DNA of 29,191 nt from Cymbomonas tetramitiformis (taxonomy: Eukaryota > Chlorophyta > Pyramimonadophyceae > Pyramimonadales > Pyramimonadaceae), in contig LGRX02035443.1 of NCBI GenBank assembly GCA_001247695.2, forward strand, positions 1 through 29,191, given 5' to 3'. Every line of letters begins with the position of its first letter. Within the stretch, counting starts at the first letter, position 1. The notes beneath the pieces were generated by a model, which saw only the letters and a list, made by a program, of their open reading frames with translations, was not told the DNA's origin and searched no databases. A program made the translations under genes and the position numbers. Shown here piece by piece: positions 17,790-28,019 of the stretch.

Positions 17790-19000
17790 AGCAGTGAGGT
17801 AAAACCGACAGCCTTGAGCGATAAGGAGACAATATTTTACAAGCTGTGTAGTTAACGGAATGGAGCAATCTTAACGTAATATTGCAGGTATGATATCTAG
17901 CTACTATTATTTCTTGCTCGCTTGCGAATTGGAAGCCTCTAGGGTCCTTTAAAAGGCACCGCTGATAGGGTACTTTGGCAGATTGGCGCAAGCTAAGCGC
18001 GAACGAGATGATTGATTAAATGCTGTAGAGTTCACGGAATGGAGCAATCTCAACGTAATATTGCAGGTATGATATCTAGCTACTATTATTTCTTGCTCGC
18101 TTGCGAATTGGAAGCCTCTAGGGTCCTTTAAAAGGCACCGCTGATAGGGTACTTTGGCAGGTTGGCGCAACCTAAGCGCGAACGAGATGATTGATTAAAT
18201 GCTGTAGAATAGACGGAATGGAGCAATCTCAACGTAATATTGCAGGTATGATATCTAGCTACTATTATTTCTTGCTCGCTTGCGAATAGGAGCCCTTTAG
18301 GACCCCCCAAAACGCAGGGCTGATAGGGTACTTTGGCAGATTGACGCAACCTAAGCGTGAACGAGATGATTGATTTAGTGCTGTAGAATGCACGGAATGG
18401 AGAAATCTCAACGGCATATGAAAGTTAAGGGCCTAATATAACATATTTTTTATTGCAAGTAGGCATGGAACTCGTGTAGAGTTGCCAAACGTTGAGGGCT
18501 GGTTGGGTGTGTTCGCAGATGCGACATTAGCGAGCATGAGCGAGAACGAGCACCCCAAGCTCCATAGTCAACCGAATCGAGCAATCTCAACGGCATATGA
18601 AAGTTAAGGGTCTACCCTAGCATATTTCATATTGCAAGTAGTCATGGAACTCGTGTAGAGTTGCCAAACGTTGAGGGCTGGTTGGGTATGTTTGCAGGAT
18701 GGAGAATGCCCTTGTGTTGCTAGATTGAGCACCCCAAGCTCCATATTTAGTCAAATCGAGCAATCTCAACGGCATATCAAAGTTAAGGGTAGTATCTTTC
18801 ATATTTTATCCGTGGGGAAGTCATGGAACTTGCTTGTACTTCATAGTCATTGAAAATTGTGTGGGTTTGTTTGCAGGGTTTGGCATCCCCTTGTGGACTA
18901 GGATTGACCAACCCGGCTTCAAATGTGAATAGAATTGAGCATACCCAACGGCATATCTCAGTTTTTATTCACACCGATCAATATACTTGCTTTGTAGCCT
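17790..19000. repeat. 179-bp satellite, 7 units in exact register
   Basis: The anchor TGGAGCAATC or its variants (TCGAGCAATC, TTGAGCATAC) starts at 17861, 18040, 18219, 18398, 18577, 18756 and 18935. All six intervals are exactly 179 bp. The first three units are near-identical, while later units diverge strongly yet keep the period. Most units carry TTTGCAGG or ATTGCAGG about 20-150 bp from the anchor. Shadow ORFs on the minus strand repeat with the same spacing. The length is close to a nucleosome repeat. Confidence 0.93.
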
Positions 19001-19312
19001 TGAAACCCGGGTAAAATAGTGCAAAAATATGAGTACGGGTGTTAAAACGCCACACCCCGTAACCCCAATGTGCTGTAAGATTGGATTGATATATTTTCTA
19101 AACTCAGGCAAACTGCATGCCCCGGTGCATAACACAGCTGCAAAGCCTGTGGAGAGAGCTTTCGAATGATATATAACACTTAGGGGTGACATTGAGGCCT
19201 CTAGGAGGCCCGCGCGCTTAGGGTAGGAGGGGTAGAGGACCCCCCCCCGCCACACCGTGAATCTGCTGTAAGATTGGGTATGGGTTTGTTTCAGCATTTG
19301 ATCATATTGCAA
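19000..19312. repeat. Degenerate repeat between the two satellite arrays
   Basis: CGCCACACC...GTGCTGTAAGATTG occurs near 19050-19085 and again near 19249-19278, about 197 bp apart, suggesting decayed monomers linking the two arrays. A run of nine C is at about 19240-19248. Confidence 0.45.
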
Positions 19313-21077
19313 ACCACCTTGTATGCACGACGTACATGACCCAATCTACCTCTGGGTACCGACCATATGCCCCATCATGGCCGTATGCGACCACACCACA
19401 CCGCCTTCCGCGGGGTATAGGCTTCTCCATCAAATGATGGAGAGGATATCCAGCTTGATACCCTGGAATCCCCGCCCAAGGCGCAACGCACCAATTGACG
19501 GCCCAAATCGACTTCACCACAACCACTCCCCCATATATCACTTGTCTATGACCCAACCTACCTTAGGGTACCGATCGCACGCCCTGGCATGCTCATACGG
19601 CACTGCCATACTCGACAACCTAGAATCTATCCCCGAACTTTCCCGATCGATTTCGGCCGCCTACCACCGCAAGTTAGGGTTTCGGCTGCGACACCTCGTT
19701 GGCGGACTAAATCGACTTCAACCGCCCCACCGCCTTGTACACAACTTGCATACGATATATTCTGTCTTACTTTAAGTTCGCTTGCACTCCCATGCTCATC
19801 CGCCATCAACTCTCCACCCCCCCCTTTGCCCCACCGTGATTCAGCGAATAGCTCAGTGGCGCCTGTCAGCCCCGCAGGGCGGCTCCGTATTTATGGCCAC
19901 CTCCCGTCACCAAATCGAGCAGCGGACCTCGGATTCGGATTCAGCGCGAGGTTCTACCCATACTACCGCCCCTCACTTCTCAGCCTAAGCCCGCCATCGA
20001 AATTTCGCAGTTTGGGTACTCACGAATAACAAGCTGGATTTCCCTTATTTTCGCCCCCCCTCGTTGCGCCTCCCCCCTCCAGCCCCCACCCCATTTCCAC
20101 ATGGTCACTGCATCGGATGGCCAAACGGACTTGATATTCGTGTCCCGCACACTCAAATCACAAAAATATGTTGGCCCCATGCTTTGCCATCCAGCCTTGG
20201 TGGTTGGGTAGCGCCCCCTCAGGCGTGCACCCAAGAGGTAGCGATTTTTCACACCCACCCCACCAACCCCCCCACGAAGCTCAGTTGGTTCACACCACTT
20301 GGATGACCAAATCGACTTCAACTCACCTACCACCTTGTATGCACGACGTACATGACCCAATCTACCTCTGGGTACCGACCATATGCCCCATCATGGCCGT
20401 ATGCGACCACACCACACCGCCTTCCACGGGGTATAGGCTTCTCCATCAAATGATGGAGAGGATATCCAGCTTGATACCCTGGAATCCCCGCCCAAGGCGC
20501 AACGCACCAATTGACGGCCCAAATCGACTTCACCACAACCACTCCCCGATATATCACTTGTCTATGACCCAACCTACCTTAGGGTACCGATCGCACGCCC
20601 TGGCATGCTCATACGGCACTGCCATACTCGACAACCTAGAATCTATACCCGAACTTTCCCGATCGATTTCGGCCGCCTACCACCGCAAGTTAGGGTTTCG
20701 GCTGCGACACCTCGTTGGCGGACTAAATCGACTTCAGCTGACCCACCGCCTTGTATACAACTTGCATGCGATATATTCTGTCTCACTTTAAGTTCGCTTG
20801 CACTCCCATGCTCATCCGCCATCAACTCTCCACCCCCCCTTTGCCCCACCGTGATTCAGCGAATAGCTCGGTGGCGCCTGTCAGCCCCGCAGGGCGGCTC
20901 CGTATTTATGGCCACCTCCCGTCACCAAATCGAGCAGCGGACCTCGGATTCGAATTCAGCGCGAAACCCTACCCATACTACCACCCCTCACTTCTCAGCC
21001 TAAGCCCGCCATCGAAATTTCGCAGTTTGGGTACTCACGAATAACAAGCTGGATTTCCCTTATTTTCGCCCCCCCGC
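19313..21077. repeat. About 204-bp satellite in a 1016-bp higher-order repeat
   Basis: 19313-20058 and 20329-21077 are near-identical, offset by exactly 1016 bp. Within each, AAATCGACTT-like anchors lie at 19505, 19709, 19912, 20123 and 20309, then 20521, 20725 and 20928; spacing is about 186-211 bp. Five diverged monomers thus form one higher-order unit, of which almost two are present. Frames across the two copies (for example plus 19323-19775 and 20168-20791) duplicate each other and are not considered genes. Confidence 0.88.
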
Positions 21078-21079
21078 CT

Positions 21080-22110
21080 GGCGTGTGCGCACGTGCCGCC
21101 GCATCGCTACGGAGCTGCAAGCACCCATGCTGCTGCGCGACCATGTTTTCCTTCTTCCATACGCCTTGCAGATGATCCAAGGTCTCCACCTCCGTCGCCT
21201 CGTATATTGCGCGCCAAGCCTGCAAGTGAGCTACGTGGGCCTGCTGCTCCACTCTAAGCTCCCAGCAAGCTCCATGCAATGGCTCCCGAGTTGGGGGTGG
21301 TAGGGGACCACGCGCCAACACCTCCTCCCCTATTGCCGCCGAGCAACGACCCGAGCTGCGAGCGCGGTAAACCCGCCCCTCAGACGGGACGCCCGATCGA
21401 GATCCTGGACGCGAACGGCGTCACCATCCGAAACCGTCATTGCTGCTATAATCGCCGCAGGCACTGCCAACGGGTCCGCACCGTGGCGCGGCGCCAACGA
21501 ACCCACCCCGTGGCACGCCTGCGGCAGGTCCCACCGTCGCCCGCACCCACCAGGGTCCAACTCCAGCTGGCATATGCGATTGAAGGGACCCGTCGGTTCC
21601 GGGCACAAGCGGCCGGGCAAGAGCGCAATGGACGGGGCGGCGGGTAGTGAAATCCCGCAAACGGGAGGCGCTCCAGCGCCAACCGGGCAGGCGCCGGCAA
21701 AGAGCACCGGCCTGGGGCCAGCGTGGCCCGCACCCAGCGGATAGGGCATGTGCGAGGATTCACCGCGCGACCGCGCCGGCCGCGGTGCAGCAAGTGAGCC
21801 CACATCTGCCGCGTAAAAATCCCGAACTGAGACCGCGCTGGAGTGGGGACGGACTGGCGACGGAAAACGTGACCCTGGGACGGGCGGCGCCGAAGAAACC
21901 CCTAGTGGGACGCGTGCGCCGGTCACCCGCAGATCAGGTGGCGAAGAATTGGGAGCACACGTCGCGTCAGTGGACTCGGGCGGAAGAGTAACCGCCAGAA
22001 TCCTACAAGCGGAGGCCGCAGCATCAAACGCAGCCGAACCCGGGCGAGAGCAAGGCGGCCCTCCAGTAGGCGGTGCACCGAGCACTATCCACGCAAGAAC
22101 CAAGTGATGA
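21080..22110. other. GC-rich island with long overlapping frames, unrecognised
   Basis: This is strongly GC-rich with open frames on both strands (plus 21279-21647 and 21647-21991; minus 22103-21330 and 21321-20995), as GC-rich sequence often shows by chance. The minus frame at 21321-21085 (WELRVEQQAHVAHLQAWRAI) and the plus text at 21850-22110 (Gly/Ala/Pro/Thr-rich) look the most protein-like. A decayed retrotransposon gag is possible; nothing diagnostic was found. Confidence 0.3.
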
Positions 22111-22700
22111 GATTTCGCTAAAACAATAAAGAAGCACCGACCGGCCGTCGTGGAAGATTTCGGCGGCGAAACAAGACCGGTCCGTGTGCAAGACAGTAAT
22201 AACTGTTAAATTACGCCGCAACTGATGAGCTCCGCGGAAAGAACGTGGGAAACTCTCCAGATCAAATCCAGTCGTGGAGATCACAAGAAACCCGGCAGAA
22301 AGACGGGCGCCTGATCCACCGGCGACGAAAGCGAAAAGAGTCGAAGTCGGCGAAGAATTCGAGGTCTACGAAAAGTAGAGCTCGGTACCAAAAAAGGCAG
22401 GGGTGTGGTGGTGGAAAGGTCCGCGTAGAAGTCGTTAAAGACGTTCCGCTGATACCAGTTGATGAGGGGTGCTATGTGGATAGTTCTCTAGTGTTGAACA
22501 ACATTGAATAGTGTTGTTACAATCATTGTTACTATTGTATTATATCGTATTGCCCCATATACATAAATCAGTTATGGTGGGCTGAAGGTCAGTGTACAAG
22601 AAGGAAGAGCTCTCCGCTCTCTCTAGTTCATATAGCCTTGCTACAGAGATCTATTCGCCAACTGTCATCAAATCTCTAATGCATATGAACATGTCACACA
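22110..22700. other. Possible retroelement remnant or end
   Basis: An 88-codon plus frame (22245-22511) is basic (RRRKRKESK, then KVRVEVVKDVPLIPVDEGCY). It ends just before TGTTACAATCATTG and a TATTGTATTATAT segment that resembles the start of a copia-type LTR. No second copy is in the window, so this stays a guess. Confidence 0.2.
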
Positions 22701-22996
22701 TTACACTATGACAGCCATCCTACTGTACCCATGCTAAGTACTTGGCATTATGTCCAAACCGTCGCACTTCAGTGTCAGTATCTAAACTGGTGATGACTTC
22801 TCATACCGCATGGTCATATTGATTGTGTCATCATGTCAGCACTCATCATGTCATGCTATAATCAGTCATCATGGCATGCTATCATCGGTCATCATGGCAT
22901 GCTGTCATAATATCACCAAGCTATACTATCACCAGCTCATACTGCCATCCGTCGTACTACTTGTCCCCTAGTACATGATATCCAAACGCTTGTTGT
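22700..22996. repeat. TCATCATGGCATGCT repeats
   Basis: The motif ATCATCRGTCATCATGGCAT and shorter TCATCATGTCA forms recur 4-5 times between 22828 and 22910, about 24 bp apart. No gene seen. Confidence 0.6.
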
Positions 22997-23190
22997 GTTC
23001 GGCATACTATCGTATGCCGAACATAACTACTGCTGAACAGTGACTTATGAGGCACTGTTCAGCGCTTGAGCAGAGAGTAGATACATGCGGCAGACTGCGA
23101 GCAGATTCTGGCTTGTTCGCATCAATATCGGGTTCGGCCGCATATCGACGTGAGGTCAGACACGCAATCATACTACGATATGCGATTGCA
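22997..23190. other. Cluster of four hairpins
   Basis: Hairpin 1: an 11-bp perfect stem GTTCGGCATAC, 4-base loop, 22997-23022. Hairpin 2: an 11-bp perfect stem GCTGAACAGTG, 10-base loop, 23032-23063. Hairpin 3: an 8-bp stem TGCGAGCA with one G-T pair and a 10-base loop, about 23096-23121. Hairpin 4: stem GCAATC near 23164-23190. They could be structured RNA, transposon ends or recombination sites. Confidence 0.5.
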
Positions 23191-24642
23191 GCATATGTAA
23201 TGTAATTTTTACCACCATATCTCTTAGAGAAAATATATCATTTGTATGCATTGCATCGCGCGGGCAGATCATTTGCTTAAAATTCGGTGGCGGTTCTCAT
23301 TGGTAAAAAATGAACGACATCGCAGAGTACGCAATGTAATCGAGTCACGGTTCGTGGCAAAGTTCGGAGAAATTCCGCGAGATTTTGGAGATATTCATGG
23401 GGACGGTTCCGAAACGGTTTCACGAGCTCTCCGCGCGTGCCACCGCGGATCGTCCCACAGCAGCATCGGGATATGTCGTGACATTACGCGAAAAGCAGTG
23501 ACTATAGAATGCGTGTGTACATACTAGAATCTGGTGTTGTTAACTTACGCACGTCGATGTATGGTTTTCTTTAAATTAATAGAGGGTTAGCCTTATGAAA
23601 CTTGAGACTTCTTCCACAGCGAATATATGTCGATACATCTTGCATCGAAGTCAAGACTAATCCGGAATATTTTAGCATGCCAACAAATTGCGTGCACAAA
23701 TTTAAACTGCCAGCGTTGCTACTGTGCAGTGCACTTAGGCACGGCATTCTTAGTGTGCACCGCATATAGTTAGTATGATTTCATAGGCAAGACTCCCATT
23801 TTTGCTGCAAGATGCCAGCTATAAAAGGTTCTCGATGCCCAACATTATGACAACAACTGTTGTACCGGTAAGCATGGGACCCCTGACCATTAATCTCGAA
23901 CCAAGGCAATCTACCTTTACCTTAGACTAATCAGCAGCAGCAGAGCTCAAATTGCAACGGGCGAAGATGGTAGAATGCCGATCCGACGACCGCCAAACGA
24001 AAACGCCGCGGCAAACCCGGTGCCAGCAACAGAGCCAGCCGGGCGCCATAGTATGATGAATACCTTTGCAGCACAGGCTGCCTAACGACGCTAACATGTA
24101 TGCTACACATTGTTCGCACATGCAATGCCGTGATAAAATTGTGTGGCATCATTATAGTAAGTTACTGCCCAAATTTCCGTCAAACAATTTCGCACTGTAA
24201 GATGGTGATGAACAACGCGATTCAATATTCGCTAGCACATCACGCCAATATGGCCATTTGCGTTTGTAAACTAGTTAAGTGAACACATGCGACCTAAAAC
24301 CCTCATTCGATTTACGGCTGCCCGTATACCCGGTAGGTTGTAGGCTAGATTTTCAGGCGGAACTAAAAATCTAGTAATTGTGTAACCGAACCGGACTCAT
24401 GTTGCTAGGTTCATCCCTAAATTCATTGGATCCCCGTCAGGCAATGCCCTGGGTATCAGGTGTGCTCAGGTCCCGCAGTCTTAGTTACCTGCTATTACAT
24501 GGTTCCATATTGAATGGGATCATCTAACATACCATCTATTGGCCGGGAGTTGCACTTGCCGGGAGTTGCTTTAGGACGAGCTGTTCATCATGTCATGGCG
24601 AACTTTCCAATTGAGCGCGCAGCCTTGATCATGGAAGATGCT
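23191..24642. other. Intergenic region 3-prime of the lipid gene
   Basis: A 93-codon plus frame (23246-23527) and two overlapping minus frames near 23930-24150 are present. None has recognisable motifs, splice context or composition bias. I see no supported gene. Confidence 0.35.
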
Positions 24643-27600
24643 TTAATTGATGATCGGTATGATGGGCATGGTAGGCATGTGGAGCAGTTGGGAAATTGGG
24701 ACGCCATTTAGAAAAAAATACCAATACCAGAAGAAGTACACCAAGACCCCTGCTCAACCACAAATTTGAAATACGTGAGTCCACTCAGCTGGGGATTCCC
24801 ACATGAGCCTCTCAACAGAAGATCTCTTGTGTCAACGCAGAACTTCATGTACTACGGCTAGCCTGGGAAGAAATCCCAGCGCCACTGCTTGGAGTGCCTT
24901 GCGCATGCATGCAAGTGTAGATCGACCTGCGAATGGGTCGCCAGGTGGGTTTTGCATTGCTCAGCTCCCTAAGGGTACGGATGGGGGCCTGGAAACATAA
25001 AGCTTGCCCCAGGATATTAGCATATGCAAGCCCCGGCTCAAATTCAACTGCGGCACCCAACGGGCCGCTTGAACAAGCACATCTAATGGGGTAGAGACCT
25101 GTGAAAAGGTAGCTGTCGAAACGATCAAGAACGCCACCGTGGCCTGGGATGAAATCGCTTGCATCCTGGGAGGAAAGCCATTGCCATTTGTAAGAAGTGC
25201 TTTGCGCACGCGCTCAGGCCCCATTGGTTGAGAATGCATGTGGGTGGGATGAAATACATCAAGCACCGAGAGTAGCAAAACAGAAGTCATCAAATGCAAG
25301 TTGCCCAATGGTGGATAAAAGCCATGATGCGTAAGCGAGCGACGCGCGTGGTCACGTGCGCAACACGGCAGACAATGAAATATCCAATCGACACGCGGGA
25401 TAATGCATGTACACGCGTCACGCGCAGAAACACCACGGGTACAAAACACATGTGACAACTTCGGCCGAGCTGAGATCAGATGTGTGTGTGTGCTTATCCT
25501 TGGACCGACTCCTTTGGCACACCATAGCCACAGAAGACCGGCTGCACTATGTACCCACTGCGGGCATCAAAGGATTCAGCACACACTTCGAGACAGATGT
25601 GTGTGTGTTCTTATCCTTGGACCGACTCCTTTGGCACACCGTAGCCGCAGAAGACCGGCTGCACTGTATGTACGCCACGCCCGATAATGTGTGCTTATCC
25701 TTGACCGACTCTTTGCGCATAGCCGTAGAAGACCGGCTGCACTATGTACCACACCGGGGATATGATCTGTGCTTATCCTTGGACCGACTCCTTTGGCACC
25801 CCGTAGCCACAAAAGACTGGCTGCACTATGTACCCACATCCGGGATGAAAGGGTTCAGCACACACTTCGGGACACTTATCCGGATTCTCCGGAGCTCACT
25901 AGTAAAGAATGGGACCCCTAAGCCTCACTGAGCCACCCGAGCCCCTCTGCATCTGCACCGCCAGCGCGCTGCTGCCTTGTGCTTGTAGCCGGTTCATCCC
26001 TGCCCCCGCGCTGCGCGAGCCATATCTCCACCACCAAGCCTATGCGCAGGACCACTCCTCTGCTCCCTGAGCCTCACTGGGCCACCTGAGCCCCTCTGCG
26101 ATTGCCCTGCCGGCGCACTGCTGCTGTGTCTCTGAAGCCGGCTCATTTCCGCCCCTCGAGCCATCTCTTCACCACCAAGCCCACATTTGGTACCACCTCG
26201 CTGCCCCTGATCTCTCTCTATGTGTGCTTATCCTTGGACCGACTCCTTTGGCACCCCGTAGCTGCAGAAGACCGTTTGCACTTTGTACCCACGCCGGGGA
26301 TCAAAGGATGCCCCTGATCTCTCTCTCTCTCTCTGTGTGTGACAGCCTGTTCCTGGCATCGAGGGCCCACAAGAGCAGCGCGCAACCGGAAGCAGCAGCT
26401 AGCATGCAGGAGTGGCCGGCATCCCTGGAAAGGGCGAGACAGGCGTGAGTGCACCTTCATGCCCGCCTCGCGCTTCATGGAAGATTCAATCAAATCCCCA
26501 AATACGCTCGACAAGAAAATCATGAACCCTGCACGGACAGTGCTCACAGATCTCAGCCAGCAACCCGTGAGCACTCGTCCCGTAGAGAGTGGCCCCCAGC
26601 CAGGATCCAGGGGATAAGTGGCCCCAAGCCGTCAGCGCCCCTCCCATCGATCATGGCACCAAGTGAGGGGATCACGAGCTCCCCAACCGTCGATGGTCCC
26701 TCCATCGAAGGGTGCAGACAGGCTCTCACACAAGCGATCCGATTTTTTCGCAGGATGCGGAACAAGGGAATGCGCTCGGCACGGACCTAGGCCGCAGGCG
26801 ATAATTGGGCTGGCAGGCCAAGCGATGAGGCAGTGGCAGAGGAAGGCCACCGCCATGGAGCCCAGGATGCCGAAGGCCAGACCCTCGACAGTTTTGTTGG
26901 GGCTAATCTGCGTGAGAGGTGTCTTGCCGTACGTCTTCCCACCTGCGCGCAGCGAACCCCGCCGCCGAACACCCCCCTGCGGCGCGCGACGCATTCTGCC
27001 CATCGGCAGCCAACCTCTTTTGACTTGTATCTCGCAAGCGGTGCAGCGGGCTCGCACCCAGATATGCACACGTGTCGGCCGCAATGATGCAGCAGATTGG
27101 TAACACGGTGCACAAGAGACCGGCGCCAACTGTAGCCTGGATACATCATCCGCCCCGCCATCCCCCGTCCCGCCCCCTCCCCCAGCAGCGCCATGTCATC
27201 CACTGCTATCAGAAGCGCCCGATAGAAGCGCCTTGGCATTCCGCAGCGATACAGAAGAACCATCGGCATCAGGGACTGCCCCCTGGACGGACCGCCACGG
27301 ACCGTGCTAAATGATTCCCACGAGACCGGTCCCAATGATCGGCCCACATTGACAAGAAGCTTGGCAGCCACCCACACTGGCTTGATCCATGGGCCTATGG
27401 CGAGGGGCGAAAGAGGAGGGAGGGTAGTATATCCAGGCAGATGTGCTGATACGGATGAAACAAATGAAGCATGGGAGCGAGCGCTCATTTCTGGCTTAGC
27501 AAAACTGCGGCTCATGCCGAACCTGTGCGGCGAATGGCGAGCCAGTGAAGAAAGTTACGACACTGCAGAGTCCCGCAGGGAACGTGAGGTCGATGGGCAC

Positions 27601-27826
27601 TGTGAGTAGTCGCAGCCGAACCCAGAAGCTGCACCACAAAACCAAGCCCCAGCACTGCCCTTTACCGGGCGCTTGGCGCTCGTCATACGCCTCTCCCATG
27701 TCCACAGGCAGCTCTCCACCTGGCACGCGCCACAGGCCCTTGAAAGTAAGCTCTCCACGTGGCGTGTGCGAGTGCGCACCTTGGCAGGTAGCCGCAATAG
27801 AATAGTCCAAACACCAGGCTCGTGAT
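24643..27826 (-). CDS. cdsA: Phosphatidate cytidylyltransferase (CDP-diacylglycerol synthase), C-terminal part, 7 exons
   Basis: Converts phosphatidate plus CTP to CDP-diacylglycerol plus pyrophosphate, the precursor of phosphatidylglycerol and phosphatidylinositol; it is an integral membrane enzyme. Exons on the minus strand: 27826-27780, 27628-27523, 27136-27058, 26942-26787, 26528-26455, 25165-25099 and 24749-24643 (stop TAA at 24643-24645). All six junctions are GT-AG and phase-consistent. The joined frame gives FGLFYCGYLP, SFWVRLR, a hydrophobic segment, IIAADTCAYLGGKTYGKTPL, SPNKTVEG, SVFGDLIESSMKREAG, then DASDFIPGHGGVLDRFDSY. The last two match the CdsA family signature, S-x-[LIVMF]-K-R-x4-K-D...HGG-x2-DR-x-D, which is divided by the intron between exons 5 and 6. 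The closest resemblance I recall is to plant and cyanobacterial enzymes, so plastid location is likely. The N-terminal exons lie upstream, in or beyond the repeat array. The last exon is longer than usual after FTG, with a Trp/Tyr/Phe-rich tail. The frame is intact and probably functional. Confidence 0.93.
25481..25875. repeat. About 80-116 bp repeat in the intron (CTTATCCTTGGACCGACTCC)
   Basis: CTTATCCTTGGACCGACTCC starts near 25493, 25611 and 25773, with a shortened copy near 25694 and a separate copy near 26227. Full units continue through GCAGAAGACCGGCTGCACTA to GGATTCAGCACACACTTCG. The plus frame through these units is open but not conserved. Confidence 0.85.
25918..26160. repeat. About 148-bp duplication in the intron
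   Basis: CCTCACTGRGCCACCYGAGC begins at about 25922 and 26070. Each copy runs to CCGGYTCATYYC and CGAGCCAT-like sequence. A CT microsatellite follows near 26318-26332. Confidence 0.75.
26943..27057 (-). other. 115-bp intron of the CDP-diacylglycerol synthase gene
   Basis: Donor CTGG/GTGCGAG and acceptor GCGCGCAG. Splicing joins TATCTGG to GTGGGAAG, restoring AYLGGKTYGK, the conserved segment before the TPL-x-SP motif. Confidence 0.9.
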
Positions 27827-28019
27827 CTGCCGTGTCACCCCATCCGCCACGGCACTTCCCCCGCATGAGCACCATCCGAAAAGATGCCTCGGCGAGGCGG
27901 GCCAGCAACTCGGCTCAGCTCTGCGATCAGCTGATGGGCGCCTGCGGGCGGCGGAGCAGGGGGGACTCCGTCCGTATGCAGGACGACTCCGCACAGCGTC
28001 GGCTCGCAGCCACAGGGGC

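Larger units (their letters stand above)
25166..26454 (-). other. 1.29-kb intron of the CDP-diacylglycerol synthase gene, repeat-filled
   Basis: Donor AAG/GTGCAC at 26455/26454 and acceptor CTCCCAG ending at 25166. It separates the KREAGMK and DASDFIPGHGG halves of the enzyme signature. It is far longer than the other introns (115-386 bp), and most of the excess is repeated sequence. Confidence 0.85.

Noticed and set aside
19323..20791. Pair of similar 150-207 codon ORFs
   Set aside because: Their similarity is explained by the 1016-bp satellite duplication, and no protein family or splice context supports them.
17861..20930. Idea that the 179-bp and 204-bp satellites are one family
   Set aside because: They share short strings such as AAATCGAG, but I could not align full monomers by eye; an alignment would be needed.
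21330..22103. 257-codon minus-strand ORF
   Set aside because: Overlapping frames of similar length exist on the other strand in very GC-rich sequence, with no motifs or start context.
24514..24711. Plus-strand 65-codon ORF
   Set aside because: It overlaps the last exon of the minus-strand CDP-diacylglycerol synthase and has no features of its own.
24961..25458. 165-codon minus-strand ORF
   Set aside because: It reads through exon 6 of the lipid enzyme in the wrong frame and through introns on both sides.
26787..27515. 242-codon minus-strand ORF
   Set aside because: It spans several exons and introns of the lipid enzyme out of frame; the conserved motifs lie in other frames.
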